From Paramecium pentaurelia (lineage: Eukaryota > Ciliophora > Oligohymenophorea > Peniculida > Parameciidae): a DNA stretch of 64,000 nt. Both the position numbers and the translations under genes were made by a program. The DNA lies in assembly GCA_905183005.1 (NCBI GenBank), contig CAJJDO010000059.1:1-64000 (forward strand). Reading direction: 5' to 3'. The stretch's first letter is position 1. Every line of letters starts with the position of its first letter. Shown here piece by piece: positions 26,405 through 36,402 of the stretch. The notes under the pieces are model-generated. The model saw only the letters and a program-made list of their open reading frames with translations, did no database searches and was not told where the DNA came from.

Positions 26405-27751
26405 ATGAATCTAATTAATCAATCCTGTTTAATTCAATATATAATGTTTTATATGTTTAATTGTATCATTTGTACAGAGAAAACTCAGTTTACAACAAAA
26501 TGTCATTGTCAAATATGTTTGCTATGCTTACTTAATTGGTTTGAGGAGAAAAACAAAGATAAACGAATTGAAATAATAAATTGTCCAAATAAAGATTGTC
26601 TTTATACTTATAGTAGGGATGAAATCTTAAGTTATTGTTCTTATTAACCTTATGAGAGGATTTACTAAGAAATCTTATTGAAGGAATATCTAAAGAATCA
26701 AGATATACGACCATGTCCAAGTGGCAAATGTAAATTTTATGGGTTTATTGAATTATCAAATAAATGTAATGAAGAATTAGAATGTTTGGAATGTGGATTT
26801 AAATGGAGAGATTTTAACTAAACTCATTTTACTTTTAAGAAGAAATACATAATAAAAAAATTATATGAGATCACCCAACAATTTTTTTATTGCTTGACTA
26901 GAGCTAATGAGTGTCCTAATTGTGGAGTTTTCATATAGCGAATTGGAGGTTGTAAACATATGACATGTAAGTTATGTAATCATTAATTTTGCTGGTATTG
27001 TAAAACATAATGGGATAAACATATAGAAACCTAATGTTTCCTTTAATATATAATATTATCAGGATTACTTTTAAATCTCCTAATAAATATCTTATATCAA
27101 ATTGGAATATTAAAATATGTAATTTATATATTTTATCCATTATTATGGATATTCGAATTCTTTATTTTACATGTCTTAGTTATTGGAACTTTGGTAGGTA
27201 TATTTCTATTTTTCAAATCAATATATGATCTGAAAAGTAAGAATAATTCTATTAAAGATAATCTTTTAGTTTTTGGAGGATCAATTTTATTATTGATAAT
27301 CGAGGGTTTTATCTTATGGTTTACAAATGTTTTTTTGTAAATAACATTTTGGAAGTCATTTATAGGGTTTTTATTAGAATTATCAATTGGCATTTTCATC
27401 TTAAGTTATATAACTAAAATTGATTATAAATTTGTATGTCTAGTAATTATTGGTTTATTTTTATTTTATACTTTTGGATTAAATGGGCTGGTATTATTAA
27501 TTTGGAAAATTCCAGTGATAATTAGTGTTTAATATTTTCATTCATAAATAAATTTTAGTGCAATTGCTCTTGGTGTGTTAATTTTATTAAACATTTTTAA
27601 TTTGTCAGAATTATTTCAATCTAAATTAGTATATTTTTTAATGGGATCAACTTATCTTCATTATAGATAGGAATTAAAAGACTTCAATTTAGCTTTAGTA
27701 GGTATATTAGCAATTAATTATATCTATGAATTAATAATGACATATATTTGA
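26405..27751 (+). CDS. RING-IBR-RING (RBR) ubiquitin ligase with C-terminal membrane spans (448 aa)
   Basis: A single exon of 449 codons. The N-terminal 210 residues carry RING1 (CIICTEK...CHCQICLLC), an IBR module (CPSGKCKFYG...ECLECGFKW) and RING2 (CPNCGVF...GGCKHMTC...FCWYC). The RING2 cysteine in GGCKHMTC is at the position of the catalytic cysteine that RBR ligases use to carry ubiquitin. The rest is strongly hydrophobic, with about six or seven predicted spans, placing the ligase in a membrane, perhaps the ER. ATG 26405 is the first in this frame. A related gene lies at 30355, and the next gene, a PUB/UBX protein, starts 33 bp after this stop. Confidence 0.9.
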
Positions 27752-27784
27752 TTTATATTATTATTTCTTGAAATTATTATCTAA

Positions 27785-29113
27785 ATGTAATAAAAATCTA
27801 ATTCTTATGTAAGATAGGCTCTATAGCAGATTGCCTTTGAAATGGGAAAGCCAACATCTTTGGTAGAACCCTATATTTAGATGTAAATCAATTTATTATC
27901 TTTAGACTTGAGGAAAATTGGTATGATACAAAAGACTCAATTAAAATGATGAAATAAGAGAATTTTGATGAATTTAAAATTCCTAAGAGAATTGGTCAAT
28001 TACTAATTGAGTTTGTTCAAAGACCTGAAGATAAGAAATCAAATTGGCAATTAGAATTAACTAAAATAATTTCAGAAATCCCAGATTAGGATTAACTTTT
28101 TAAAACATTAGAAATACTTTTTAAAATAATTTCTAATGTTATTATGAATCCATTAAGTTTAGATAAATAAAAAATAAACATCTGTTCAAAAACTCTTTAA
28201 AATAACATACTAAAATACCCATCAGCATTAAATTATTTAAGGAATTTGGGTTGGAAGATTGAAGCAGAATTTTTGTATGTTGAATATAAAATGGAACAAT
28301 AAAATGAATGGAAAGAGGCTGGAGAAGAATTGATCAACTATACTTAAAAGAAATAAGGATTTAATCCATAGAAACCAGCAATTCATTCATCCTCATAAAA
28401 TGTTTCGATCACTTCTGAATTGGCCAGAAGAGAAGGTTATGATGTTTATTCATTCTCTTAGAAGCTTGAGTAATTGCAATAGAAAAGATTTGTAATATTT
28501 TTTATAGCTATTATAGGAAATTATGAATTAACCCATTACTAATAGAGAAATCAAAGTATTTATTGGTAGGAATTAACAATCACCTGTACAATTATAATAG
28601 CAAATTTAAGGATAAGATGATTATGAAGAAGTATAGCCTTAGAAAGATTAATAACTTTTACAATTTCTTTAATAAGTTGCTTAGGTAATTTAAATTATTA
28701 ATTCTTGAATAGTCACTTGAAGAATAATAATTTGCTTCTAAACGAAAGAAGGAATATGAAGAACTTCTTAGTAAACCTATATTCTCCAAAACAGATATAA
28801 GAGTTTAATTTCCAAATAGTGTGATTGTTTAGGCCATCTTTAGTCCTCTTGAGACTTTATAAGTCTTATATGATATGATAAAGGATGTAAGAATATAAAA
28901 ATTATAGGTTATTTTTAGATGTTAGAAAATAGTAACCTTGAATTTTATTTGTATACTTCACCTCCTCCTTTAAGAATGACATAAAAGTATTTAAAATAAA
29001 CTTTTGATGACTTAAATTCAGTTCCAAATGGGTTATTTTATTTTGGAGTTGAGAAGCAAACTGCAAACTTCTATTTGAAAGAATAATGGATGAAATAAGC
29101 TAAAGATTTATGA
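27785..29113 (+). CDS. PUB- and UBX-domain protein, UBXN6-like Cdc48/p97 cofactor (406 aa)
   Basis: Five exons with introns 27883-27905, 28492-28516, 28685-28712 and 28887-28918; exon sums are whole codons. Residues 10-70 form a UBA-like helical segment. Residues 80-180 resemble a PUB domain (ALNYLRNLGWKIEAEFLYVE), which in known proteins binds the C-terminal tail of the p97/Cdc48 ATPase. The C-terminal 95 residues match a UBX domain (VQFPNSVIVQAIFSPLETLQ... EFYLYTSPPP), which binds the p97 N domain. PUB plus UBX is the UBXN6/UBXD1 combination. The role in membrane or ER protein turnover is inferred from the family, and it fits the adjacent membrane RBR ligases. Confidence 0.78.
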
Positions 29114-29232
29114 TTATTGTTAAAAACATCGTTATATAATTTAATTTGAATTTTTAATTTAGAATAATTTTATTAGTATTTATATTTCATCTTTTTTTCT
29201 AGATTTAAGCTGACATAAGTCCAGTTGTTGTT

Positions 29233-29999
29233 TCATACATCTAATACTTATGTTAAATTTTATACATTTTATTATGATTTTTAATCTGTAGCCCATGGAG
29301 CTTAAGATTTACTAAACTATTATTGTTAATTCTTTGATTATGTTGATGAGATTGTCATTTAAGACATCAAAGTTCCTAATTATTCAATTTTAGAGGGTGT
29401 TGATGAATATTAAGATTATTAATTTTAAGATGCCAGTTATAAATTAATATTCTACTATCTATTATCAAAATATTATGAAAAGATAACAAAATTGTTATTT
29501 TAAGGTATATAATTTGATAAATGATAATGTTTCTTAAGAAAACCTAATAATTTTGGAGATGGTCTGTCATATGCTAATTTTTCTGGGTAAATAATTTCAC
29601 ATCTCAACATTTCTTCAAATAATTCTTTGCCAATTCCTCTTCTTTACATTGATTCATGTACATAGAAATCTAGTACACATAAAGGTTATATTTCTCTAAC
29701 TAATCCACTTAAATCTCTGTGAAATAAATTCTTTTTTCCAATCTTTAGTATTCCTAAGCATTGCTAATTACATTAATTTGTATTTGTACTTTTCCTTCTG
29801 ATTTAATATACAATTTTTAATCAGTTTAATAAAATCTTGATGGACTTGTTATAACTTATTTCAAATTTTATGCCTAGTATAAATTGATATCAAATACCTT
29901 TGCAGATGCTTCACCCATTGTTGTAATAACTTCATCAAGTTATGGATTGCGTAATTATGATCCATTCAAAATTGTCATTCCATTTTCATTAACTGACAT
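29233..29999 (-). CDS. MEC17: Alpha-tubulin N-acetyltransferase (MEC-17/ATAT1 family, 238 aa)
   Basis: Three exons (introns 29874-29897 and 29764-29789). The sequence contains the diagnostic family motifs LGILKIGKKNLFHRDLSG, CVLDFYVHESMQRRGIGKEL (acetyl-CoA binding loop QRRGIGKEL) and LAYDRPSPKLLGFLKKHY. The enzyme acetylates Lys40 of alpha-tubulin inside microtubules and matters for long-lived axonemal and cortical microtubules. The C-terminal 75 residues are Gln/Ser-rich and probably disordered. It is convergent with the UBX gene, and its start lies 355 bp from the second RBR gene. Confidence 0.93.
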
Positions 30000-30354
30000 A
30001 CATTTTGAGATTAAAAAGTTAAATTGCATTCTTAATATTAAAATAATTATATTCAATTTTGATTAAATATTATAATAATATATATGTATATACTATATTG
30101 TATATATATATATATATATAATATTCTTGATTTAATAACATATTATTTATTTGAGTAGTTTTAAATATTAAAAAGAGAAATGTTTGTGAATTATATTATA
30201 TAATTAATATAATTATAAGTTCTAAAAATATAATAATACAGAAAATAAATAATTTGTTAAATAATAGTTTAAAATTATAATTATTTATATCAAATTTGAT
30301 CAGATATATGTGTCGAAATCATAATGAATTAATAAACAAAAACATAATAATAAT
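30000..30354. other. AT-rich divergent spacer
   Basis: Separates the starts of the tubulin acetyltransferase and the second RBR gene. It holds a TA-rich run around 30090-30125 and several poly-A/T tracts. It probably contains both promoters; no specific element is recognisable. Confidence 0.5.
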
Positions 30355-31401
30355 ATGTTTTGTCCAATTTGTATGAAAAATCAACCTTGCTTATTTGAGA
30401 TAAAGAATTGTTCATGTTCATTTTGTTATACTTGTGCATTGAATTGGATTCAAGAATAAATTAAATAAAAATAAAATACAAACTCATTTAGATGTTTAAA
30501 TTACAAATGTAAAGAAGAAATAAATATGGAAAAATTTCATTAATCAATTACTTCATAGAAAATATTGAATAGGTTTTAAGAGATTATGTTAAAAAAATAC
30601 TTATTATAAACTTAAGATATACGACCTTGTCCAAATTGTAATAATTATGGATTTCTACCAAAAAATAGATGTAGTGAAGATTTTGTTTGTAGATAATGCA
30701 GTAAGATATTTTAATTCATTTAAGAATTCGTCTGGGTTGATAAATAATATTTAACATATTCCAAGATAATAAAACTATATTTGAATCAATTCAAAAACAA
30801 TAACTTTACAATCATTTATAAGTTTATCAAAACACAAAATTGTCCAAAATGCAATTGTCAAATATTAAAGAATGGAGGTTGTAGACATATGACATGTAAA
30901 TAATGTTAAATCTCTTTTTGTTGGAATTGTAAAAAATACTTATAGGGACACAATGATGACATATGTGCTATATCAAGATTTACTTATTACTTATTGGTTC
31001 TTTAAAACATCATTATTTCATTTAAGCTATTAAATTTACATCGATATTTATATTTATTATTATATCCTTTTTATGGATTAGCAATTGTGATTATCTACAA
31101 TTTATATGTATTAATGCCAATAGTTATAATTGCTTCTATTATTTGTGGGATATATCGTTATAGAATAGAAAAAAAAAGTTGGAAAACTTATATTATGGAA
31201 TACATTTATGCACTTTTGATAGAAGGATCAATTTATTTTGTTGTATTCATAATAATTGAATATTTTGAGATTACAAATGAATAATTAATCTATTATCATT
31301 ATTATCAAGGTATTATGATAATGATATATGGGTTGATGAAATTAATGAAATGGGGATTTAATAAATTTATTTTTCATGATTGGCTTCAATATTTGATATG
31401 A
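30355..31401 (+). CDS. Second RING-IBR-RING ligase with membrane spans (348 aa)
   Basis: A single exon of 349 codons. RING1 starts at the first residues (MFCPICMK...CSCSFCYTC), the IBR has CPNCNNYGFL and FVCRQCSKIF, and RING2 has CPKCNCQILKNGGCRHMTC with FCWNC, including the catalytic-position cysteine. Four or so hydrophobic spans follow. It is clearly related to the gene at 26405 but shorter and diverged, so this is an old local duplication. Likely membrane-anchored ubiquitin transfer; the substrate is unknown. Confidence 0.88.
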
Positions 31402-31447
31402 ATTATAAATAGTTTTGATAAAAAATCACACACAATATATAGATATG

Positions 31448-31818
31448 TCATTCTTGAGGTTTTGGTCTTAAAAGCCTTGGAATAAAACCTTTGACTAATT
31501 CAACTAAGGGAATCTTCCTTCCACCCTTTGGTTCATCATCATCATCAGATTCACTTTCACTTTCTTATAAATCTTCATTAGCTTTGGCTTCTTTCTTGTC
31601 TTCTTTATCTTAGATTTCATCATCTTGATCATAATCATTATTGTTTTTCTATTTAGCCAAATCTATCCATTCTTATTATACTTTTTCTAGATCATCAATT
31701 TTGTATATGGTTTCTATTTGAGTTCTTGTGGAATTCTTATATATTATAGAATAGATACTTGAACACAATATGTTTATCTAATTCTTTTGATAATGTTTGT
31801 GGATAACCTAATAAGCAT
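31448..31818 (-). CDS. Small protein with acidic low-complexity region (115 aa)
   Basis: Two exons (intron 31736-31758, 23 nt) giving 20 plus 96 codons. The N-terminal 20 residues are basic and hydroxylated (MLIRLSTNIIKRI), which could be a mitochondrial presequence. The middle is strongly acidic (ESESESDDDDE), and the protein ends with a basic, hydrophobic tail (IPLVELVKGFIPRLLRPKPQ). No family recognised. It shares a 105-bp divergent spacer with the SNM1-like gene. Confidence 0.72.
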
Positions 31819-31923
31819 GAATATAATAAAATTAATAATTATGTCAATTGACAATATAATTGTAATTTAGAATTTTATGTTATATAAATAGTTGAATGAT
31901 AAAGAAATAACACAAATTAAATA

Positions 31924-33455
31924 ATGAGATTAATAACCAATACAAATATCATAGTTGATGATTTTGAATTAGCAAAAGATTATAAACTTGATACTTTTAT
32001 CCACTTTCTTACTCATTTTCATTAAGACCATTGGTAAGGTATGACTCCTTTGTGGAATAATGGGAAAATCTATTGTAGTAAAATTACAAAGTAGTTCATA
32101 TTAAATAAGTTTCCAAAGATAGAGAGAATTGTTGCATTAGACTTTAATCATATATATTATTTGAATCTCTTAAGTTAAGAACTAACAGATAAGATTGATA
32201 ATGAGTTTACAATTGAAGTGGTTCTATTTTCAGCAAATCATATTCCTGGTTCAGCCATGTTTTTATTTAGAGGATATATGGGAACTATTTTACATACAGG
32301 AGATTTCAGATTTAATAATAGTATGATAACAGACAATCCTATCTTATTCCCATAAAATGAGACAATCTAAATAGATGAACTCATATTTGATAATACATAT
32401 TGTGATCCTATGTTCAACTTTCCAACAGCTGATATTGTAGCATAATAAATGATTAAAATTATTGAGAACAATATCAAAAAAAGAGTATTAATTGCTATGG
32501 GTGCATTAGGAAAAGAAACAATTGTAATGGAAATTTGTAAGTACTTTAAAACTAAGATTATTGTAACTTAAGAGAAGTATAATCAATTAATTGCTAGTTC
32601 AACTAAAAATATTGATTTATTTACAACAGATAAGAAAGGTAATTGGAAATATCAAATTTTTAGAATATTTTATAGAAATAATTAAAAGAAGTCATAGAGA
32701 ATAAATACTTTAATAATATATTGAATAAGGATAATAGAATTTTATTTGTATAAATACTGATTTTTTAATGTAAAGTCATAGAGATCCTGATGGTATTAAT
32801 TATATGGTTCCATATTCTTTACATTCAAATTATATTGAAATGAGAACCTTTGTAAATTCTATCAAACCAGCTATCTTGAAAGTATAAATTCTATTTAAAT
32901 TATTAAGAAATTGGTTATACCTTATGAAAATTTTGCTGAATATAGAAGAAAAGTCAGAATCAATCCAGTTAAAGGATTTCAAGGTTATTTAAAGAGATTA
33001 AAAACAAATGGAGAATCTGGTTATTCAATTTTGATTAGAGAATGTACTGATTTTACAAAAATATCTAAAAATTATACTTAATGGATGACAGAAACAAAAT
33101 TTCGTATGTTTATTTTTACTCATAATTTTAAGGTAGTTTAATGGAGAAATTAGGAGTATAATTAGAACCAGATAGAAAAAATCGAAAAAGGAAAGTAGAT
33201 TAAGTTATGCCTAAACCTACTATTAAATAATGTATTAGAGAATTAGAGAAATAATGTATCTATTCAAAGAAACCAGAAAAAGTAGAATCCTTAGAAGATA
33301 TTTCAAATAAATTGAAGGCAACCAATAATAATCATTATATTACTAAATTCTTTAAAAAACCATAATAAAGTTAAGAAGGAGGAAGAAAAGATGAAGAGGA
33401 AGAGATTTATAATATAATTTAAGAGTATTTACATTTTCATGATGATGATGTGTGA
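31924..33455 (+). CDS. SNM1/PSO2-family DNA repair nuclease (metallo-beta-lactamase/beta-CASP)
   Basis: Four exons (introns 32639-32663, 32882-32907, 33104-33132) totalling 484 codons. The N-terminal region has the metal-binding HxHxDH motif (THFHQDHWQG), then FSANHIPGSAMFLF and LHTGDFRFN, as in the SNM1/Artemis/Apollo group of 5' exonucleases that process interstrand crosslinks, hairpins or telomere ends. A beta-CASP part follows (RVLIAMGALGKETIVMEI). The C-terminal tail is basic, then acidic, and probably disordered. Which SNM1 subtype it represents cannot be settled by eye; the short N-terminus fits Apollo/Artemis better than yeast Pso2. Confidence 0.87.
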
Positions 33456-33474
33456 TATAATAAAATTAATTAAG

Positions 33475-34540
33475 ATGAAATTTATTAATCGATGTTTATT
33501 TAAGTTTTCTGCAAATGTTATTAGAGACTAAATCTATGAATTTGATAAGAGTGCAATTAGTTTAAGTGTTCGAATTAATAGCTTAAAAGATTTCAACGAT
33601 TTTCAAAAATTAAGAGATTTAAAAATACATCGAATTATCTATAATCTTAATGATAAAACAGAACTAATGGACTTTTTAGCTGAACATAATGATGAATGTA
33701 TTAAGAAAATATTTGATCCATCCTTTTTTATATGTAAGTTTAAAAATAAATGAAAATCTTAGTTCGTGGTGTCAGTGTAAACATTCCTACAATTTTAAGA
33801 GATGGTCATTTTAGAAAATTAGAATAGAAAGCATTATTATAGATTTGCTAACATCTATTTAAATTAAAGACTGATCAAAATAAGACTTAATTTTAAGTGT
33901 TTATGGTATAAATGATTAATTTATTTTTATGCATTAAAACATGATGGAAATATAGGTAAAGAAGAAGAATTTCTGAATTTAGTGAAAGAAGAATTGGATG
34001 ATTTATAAAGTGTGATTGAAAATTCATTTAATTTTGAAGTTAATCATGTACTTAGTTATAATCCAAAATTCACTTATGATTTATTATTTAAATTGGCAAA
34101 TCAACAGAAAACATTAAAAAGTGTTAATTTTAATATTTACAGATATGCAAATCCTTAATAAAGTGAACTTGATTAAAATAGAGAAATATTGGCAACTCTA
34201 TATTAACATGTTAATGAATAATACAATACCATATTTTTAAAAAACTTCATTTATGAAGATTAATATGTTAAATAATAGAATTTATCTGAAGGCATTGTCA
34301 GTTATTCACATGTAATAATTTATTAATATTAATATATATTAGTTAGTAGACATGTTAAAATTGATGCATTTTAGAGGTTCTTTAGTGTTTGAATATAATA
34401 AGAATTTAGAGAGGAATGTTGAATTCATAGATTAATTGTTGTAATCAAGTAAATACATTTTATGTGACAAACATAAATTGGGAGAAGACCATGAATCTCA
34501 TATTGTTGATGGAGATACAATGCCACCTATAGATATTTGA
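33475..34540 (+). CDS. Probable mitochondrial protein of unknown function
   Basis: It starts only 19 bp after the SNM1 stop. The N-terminus (MKFINRCLFKFSANVIRD) is basic and amphipathic like a mitochondrial presequence. Introns at 33734-33762 and 34312-34342. The middle exon is one base out of phase: the frame from IPTILRDGHFRKLEQKALLQ runs to about 33925, where it must switch within a T-rich stretch to reach YALKHDGNIGKEEEF. The rest is mostly helical with no membrane span. It may be an organelle RNA-related helical-repeat protein, but this is a guess and no family is claimed. Confidence 0.62.
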
Positions 34541-34570
34541 GTTATATTTAGATATATATATATATATAAT

Positions 34571-35459
34571 TCATTTATGTTCTATTAGAAATCCTACTTA
34601 AAATTATTCTAATAAATAATGAGCATTGACCCAAGGATGATTTTACATAAATAAGGCAGTACCATCACTTCCTACACCTTTCATTATTTCCTCTTGTCCT
34701 CCAGGATGTTTATTCAAATATTTAGTAACATCATACACTTTAGAGTTGATTACAATCCATGCTGAATTTATTGTGTTATGTTTGGCTACCTACTCTCATT
34801 CGCATACTCATACCTCATCTATTGTACATTACTTTAAATCATTTTTCTTATTACTATCACTTAGAGATTTCCTTTATATCCAACTAGGAGAAACACTTTC
34901 CTTAGATGATTATCCAAATTTAGGAGATTCAATTTCATTTTAAAATTGTATTGGTTGTGGTACTTCATTCTTCAAAGAGTTTCTTTTTTTTGGTTGGATA
35001 ACCAAATCATCAAAAATGCCTATTAAAGTATCTACATATTTTTGATTTGCCTTTTTTATATCAATTAATTTATAATCTACAGTCTCTACTTTACATGTAT
35101 CCTTATACTTCTCCAATAGAATACTGTCATTTTTTATGGTGTATATGTTACGATTTTATCTTACTTCATTCTTAGCTTATTCCACTTAATACCTTTGCCA
35201 AAGTCTTCACATTATGTCTCTATGGTATTGTAATATATGTATGAGGTCTTTTGAATTCTACTATCTATTCAATCTCATAATATTGATTCTCTTGATCTCT
35301 CAATGTAAGGAGATCTGTTTGATATTTTTGTTTAATGTCATTCAGAATGTATGTCACTACTTCATCAAGAGTTTCTATTTCAACTTCATCCTATATCCAT
35401 TCTATAGTATCCTATCTGTCTTCAATGTATAAATTGATTACCTCCTTATTATTTTTCAT
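34571..35459 (-). CDS. Cytochrome b5-domain protein (280 aa)
   Basis: Three exons (introns 35171-35192 and 34790-34813), all whole codons. The C-terminal 75 residues are a cytochrome b5 heme-binding domain: AWIVINSKVYDVTKYLNKH with the HPGG axial-His motif, then GSDGTALFMQNHPWVNAHYL, where a second His would be the other heme ligand. The N-terminal 200 residues are charged and helical, with no membrane anchor. Start codons of this gene and the EF-hand gene are back to back, 17 bp apart. Confidence 0.88.
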
Positions 35460-35476
35460 ATAATTATTAAAATCTC
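35460..35476. promoter_or_regulatory. 17-bp divergent spacer between two start codons
   Basis: This is the whole interval between the ATG of the cytochrome b5 gene (minus) and the ATG of the EF-hand gene (plus). Both 5' UTRs and initiation regions must either be within these 17 bp or overlap the opposite coding region. Confidence 0.6.
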
Positions 35477-36022
35477 ATGGGATGTACTCATACCAAAGTT
35501 GATGAACCTTTAAGCGAGAAACTAAGATACAAAGCTATTGAAATCTTCAGAAAACTAGACATCAAAGGCAATGGAACTATAGACAAATAAGGAACCGAAT
35601 AGTTCTGGTATATCCCTCATTTAAACACTTAGGAAGTCTAACTTTGCTAAACTCAATACTGAAGCATTATTTGATGCTGTAGATTTTGATAAGAGTGGAG
35701 ATATTACAGAAGATGAATGGATGGCATTTTGGGAAATTGTTAAACAAAATGGTTATTCAGAAGAAGAAATAAATATGGAAGTATTTATTATATATTTTAT
35801 TTAAAGTTAGATGAATTAATGGAGGGTAAGGCATGGGTTTAATTTAAAAGAGTAGATAGATTCATTAAGATTGATGAGAAAAGAAGAGGATCTCGAGTTA
35901 AATCAATTGTTTAAGAGGAAAAAAGAAAGCTTTCAATTATCTAATCAGCTAGATTACATAAAAGTAAAACTATGCAGAGTGAAGGATAGGAATTACTATA
36001 AGAGTAATAAGAATAATCTTGA
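35477..36022 (+). CDS. EF-hand calcium-binding protein, likely N-myristoylated (164 aa)
   Basis: Three exons (introns 35608-35632 and 35781-35806). It begins MGCTHTK, a Gly-2 plus Cys-3 context fitting N-myristoylation and palmitoylation. Two EF-hand loops are visible: DIKGNGTIDKQG (residues about 29-40) and DFDKSGDITEDE (about 64-75). The second has good acidic ligands; the first is weaker. The C-terminal 60 residues are basic and Gln/Ser-rich. Inferred role: a membrane-associated calcium sensor. Confidence 0.87.
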
Positions 36023-36402
36023 TTATATTAATGATAACCATAAGATTTTATTATAAACAGTGATTTATTTATGTTTTCTATTCTAATGTCAAATGAAGGT
36101 TGAAATAAATTTATATATTTTAAAAATACATCTAAATTAATTGATATTTTATAATAAAAATTACAAAAATGTCAAATAAAATTTAATTCACTATTAAAAG
36201 CAGTGATATCTAGTTAAAACTATATTACAAACTTCATTCAAATAAAGATATAAGTAAATTATTTTTAAGGTTCAATAAATTTATCAATTTTATCAATATA
36301 ATGAAATGTTGAAAAAATTCTTAAACATGACATGTTTATCATTATTCGTTTTGAAACAATTGCACATAGATGGTAGTGTTATTATATATTATATATAAAT
36401 AT
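36023..36402. other. AT-rich intergenic region
   Basis: 380 bp between the EF-hand and channel genes. No frame with coding character and no recognisable element beyond A/T tracts. Confidence 0.5.
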
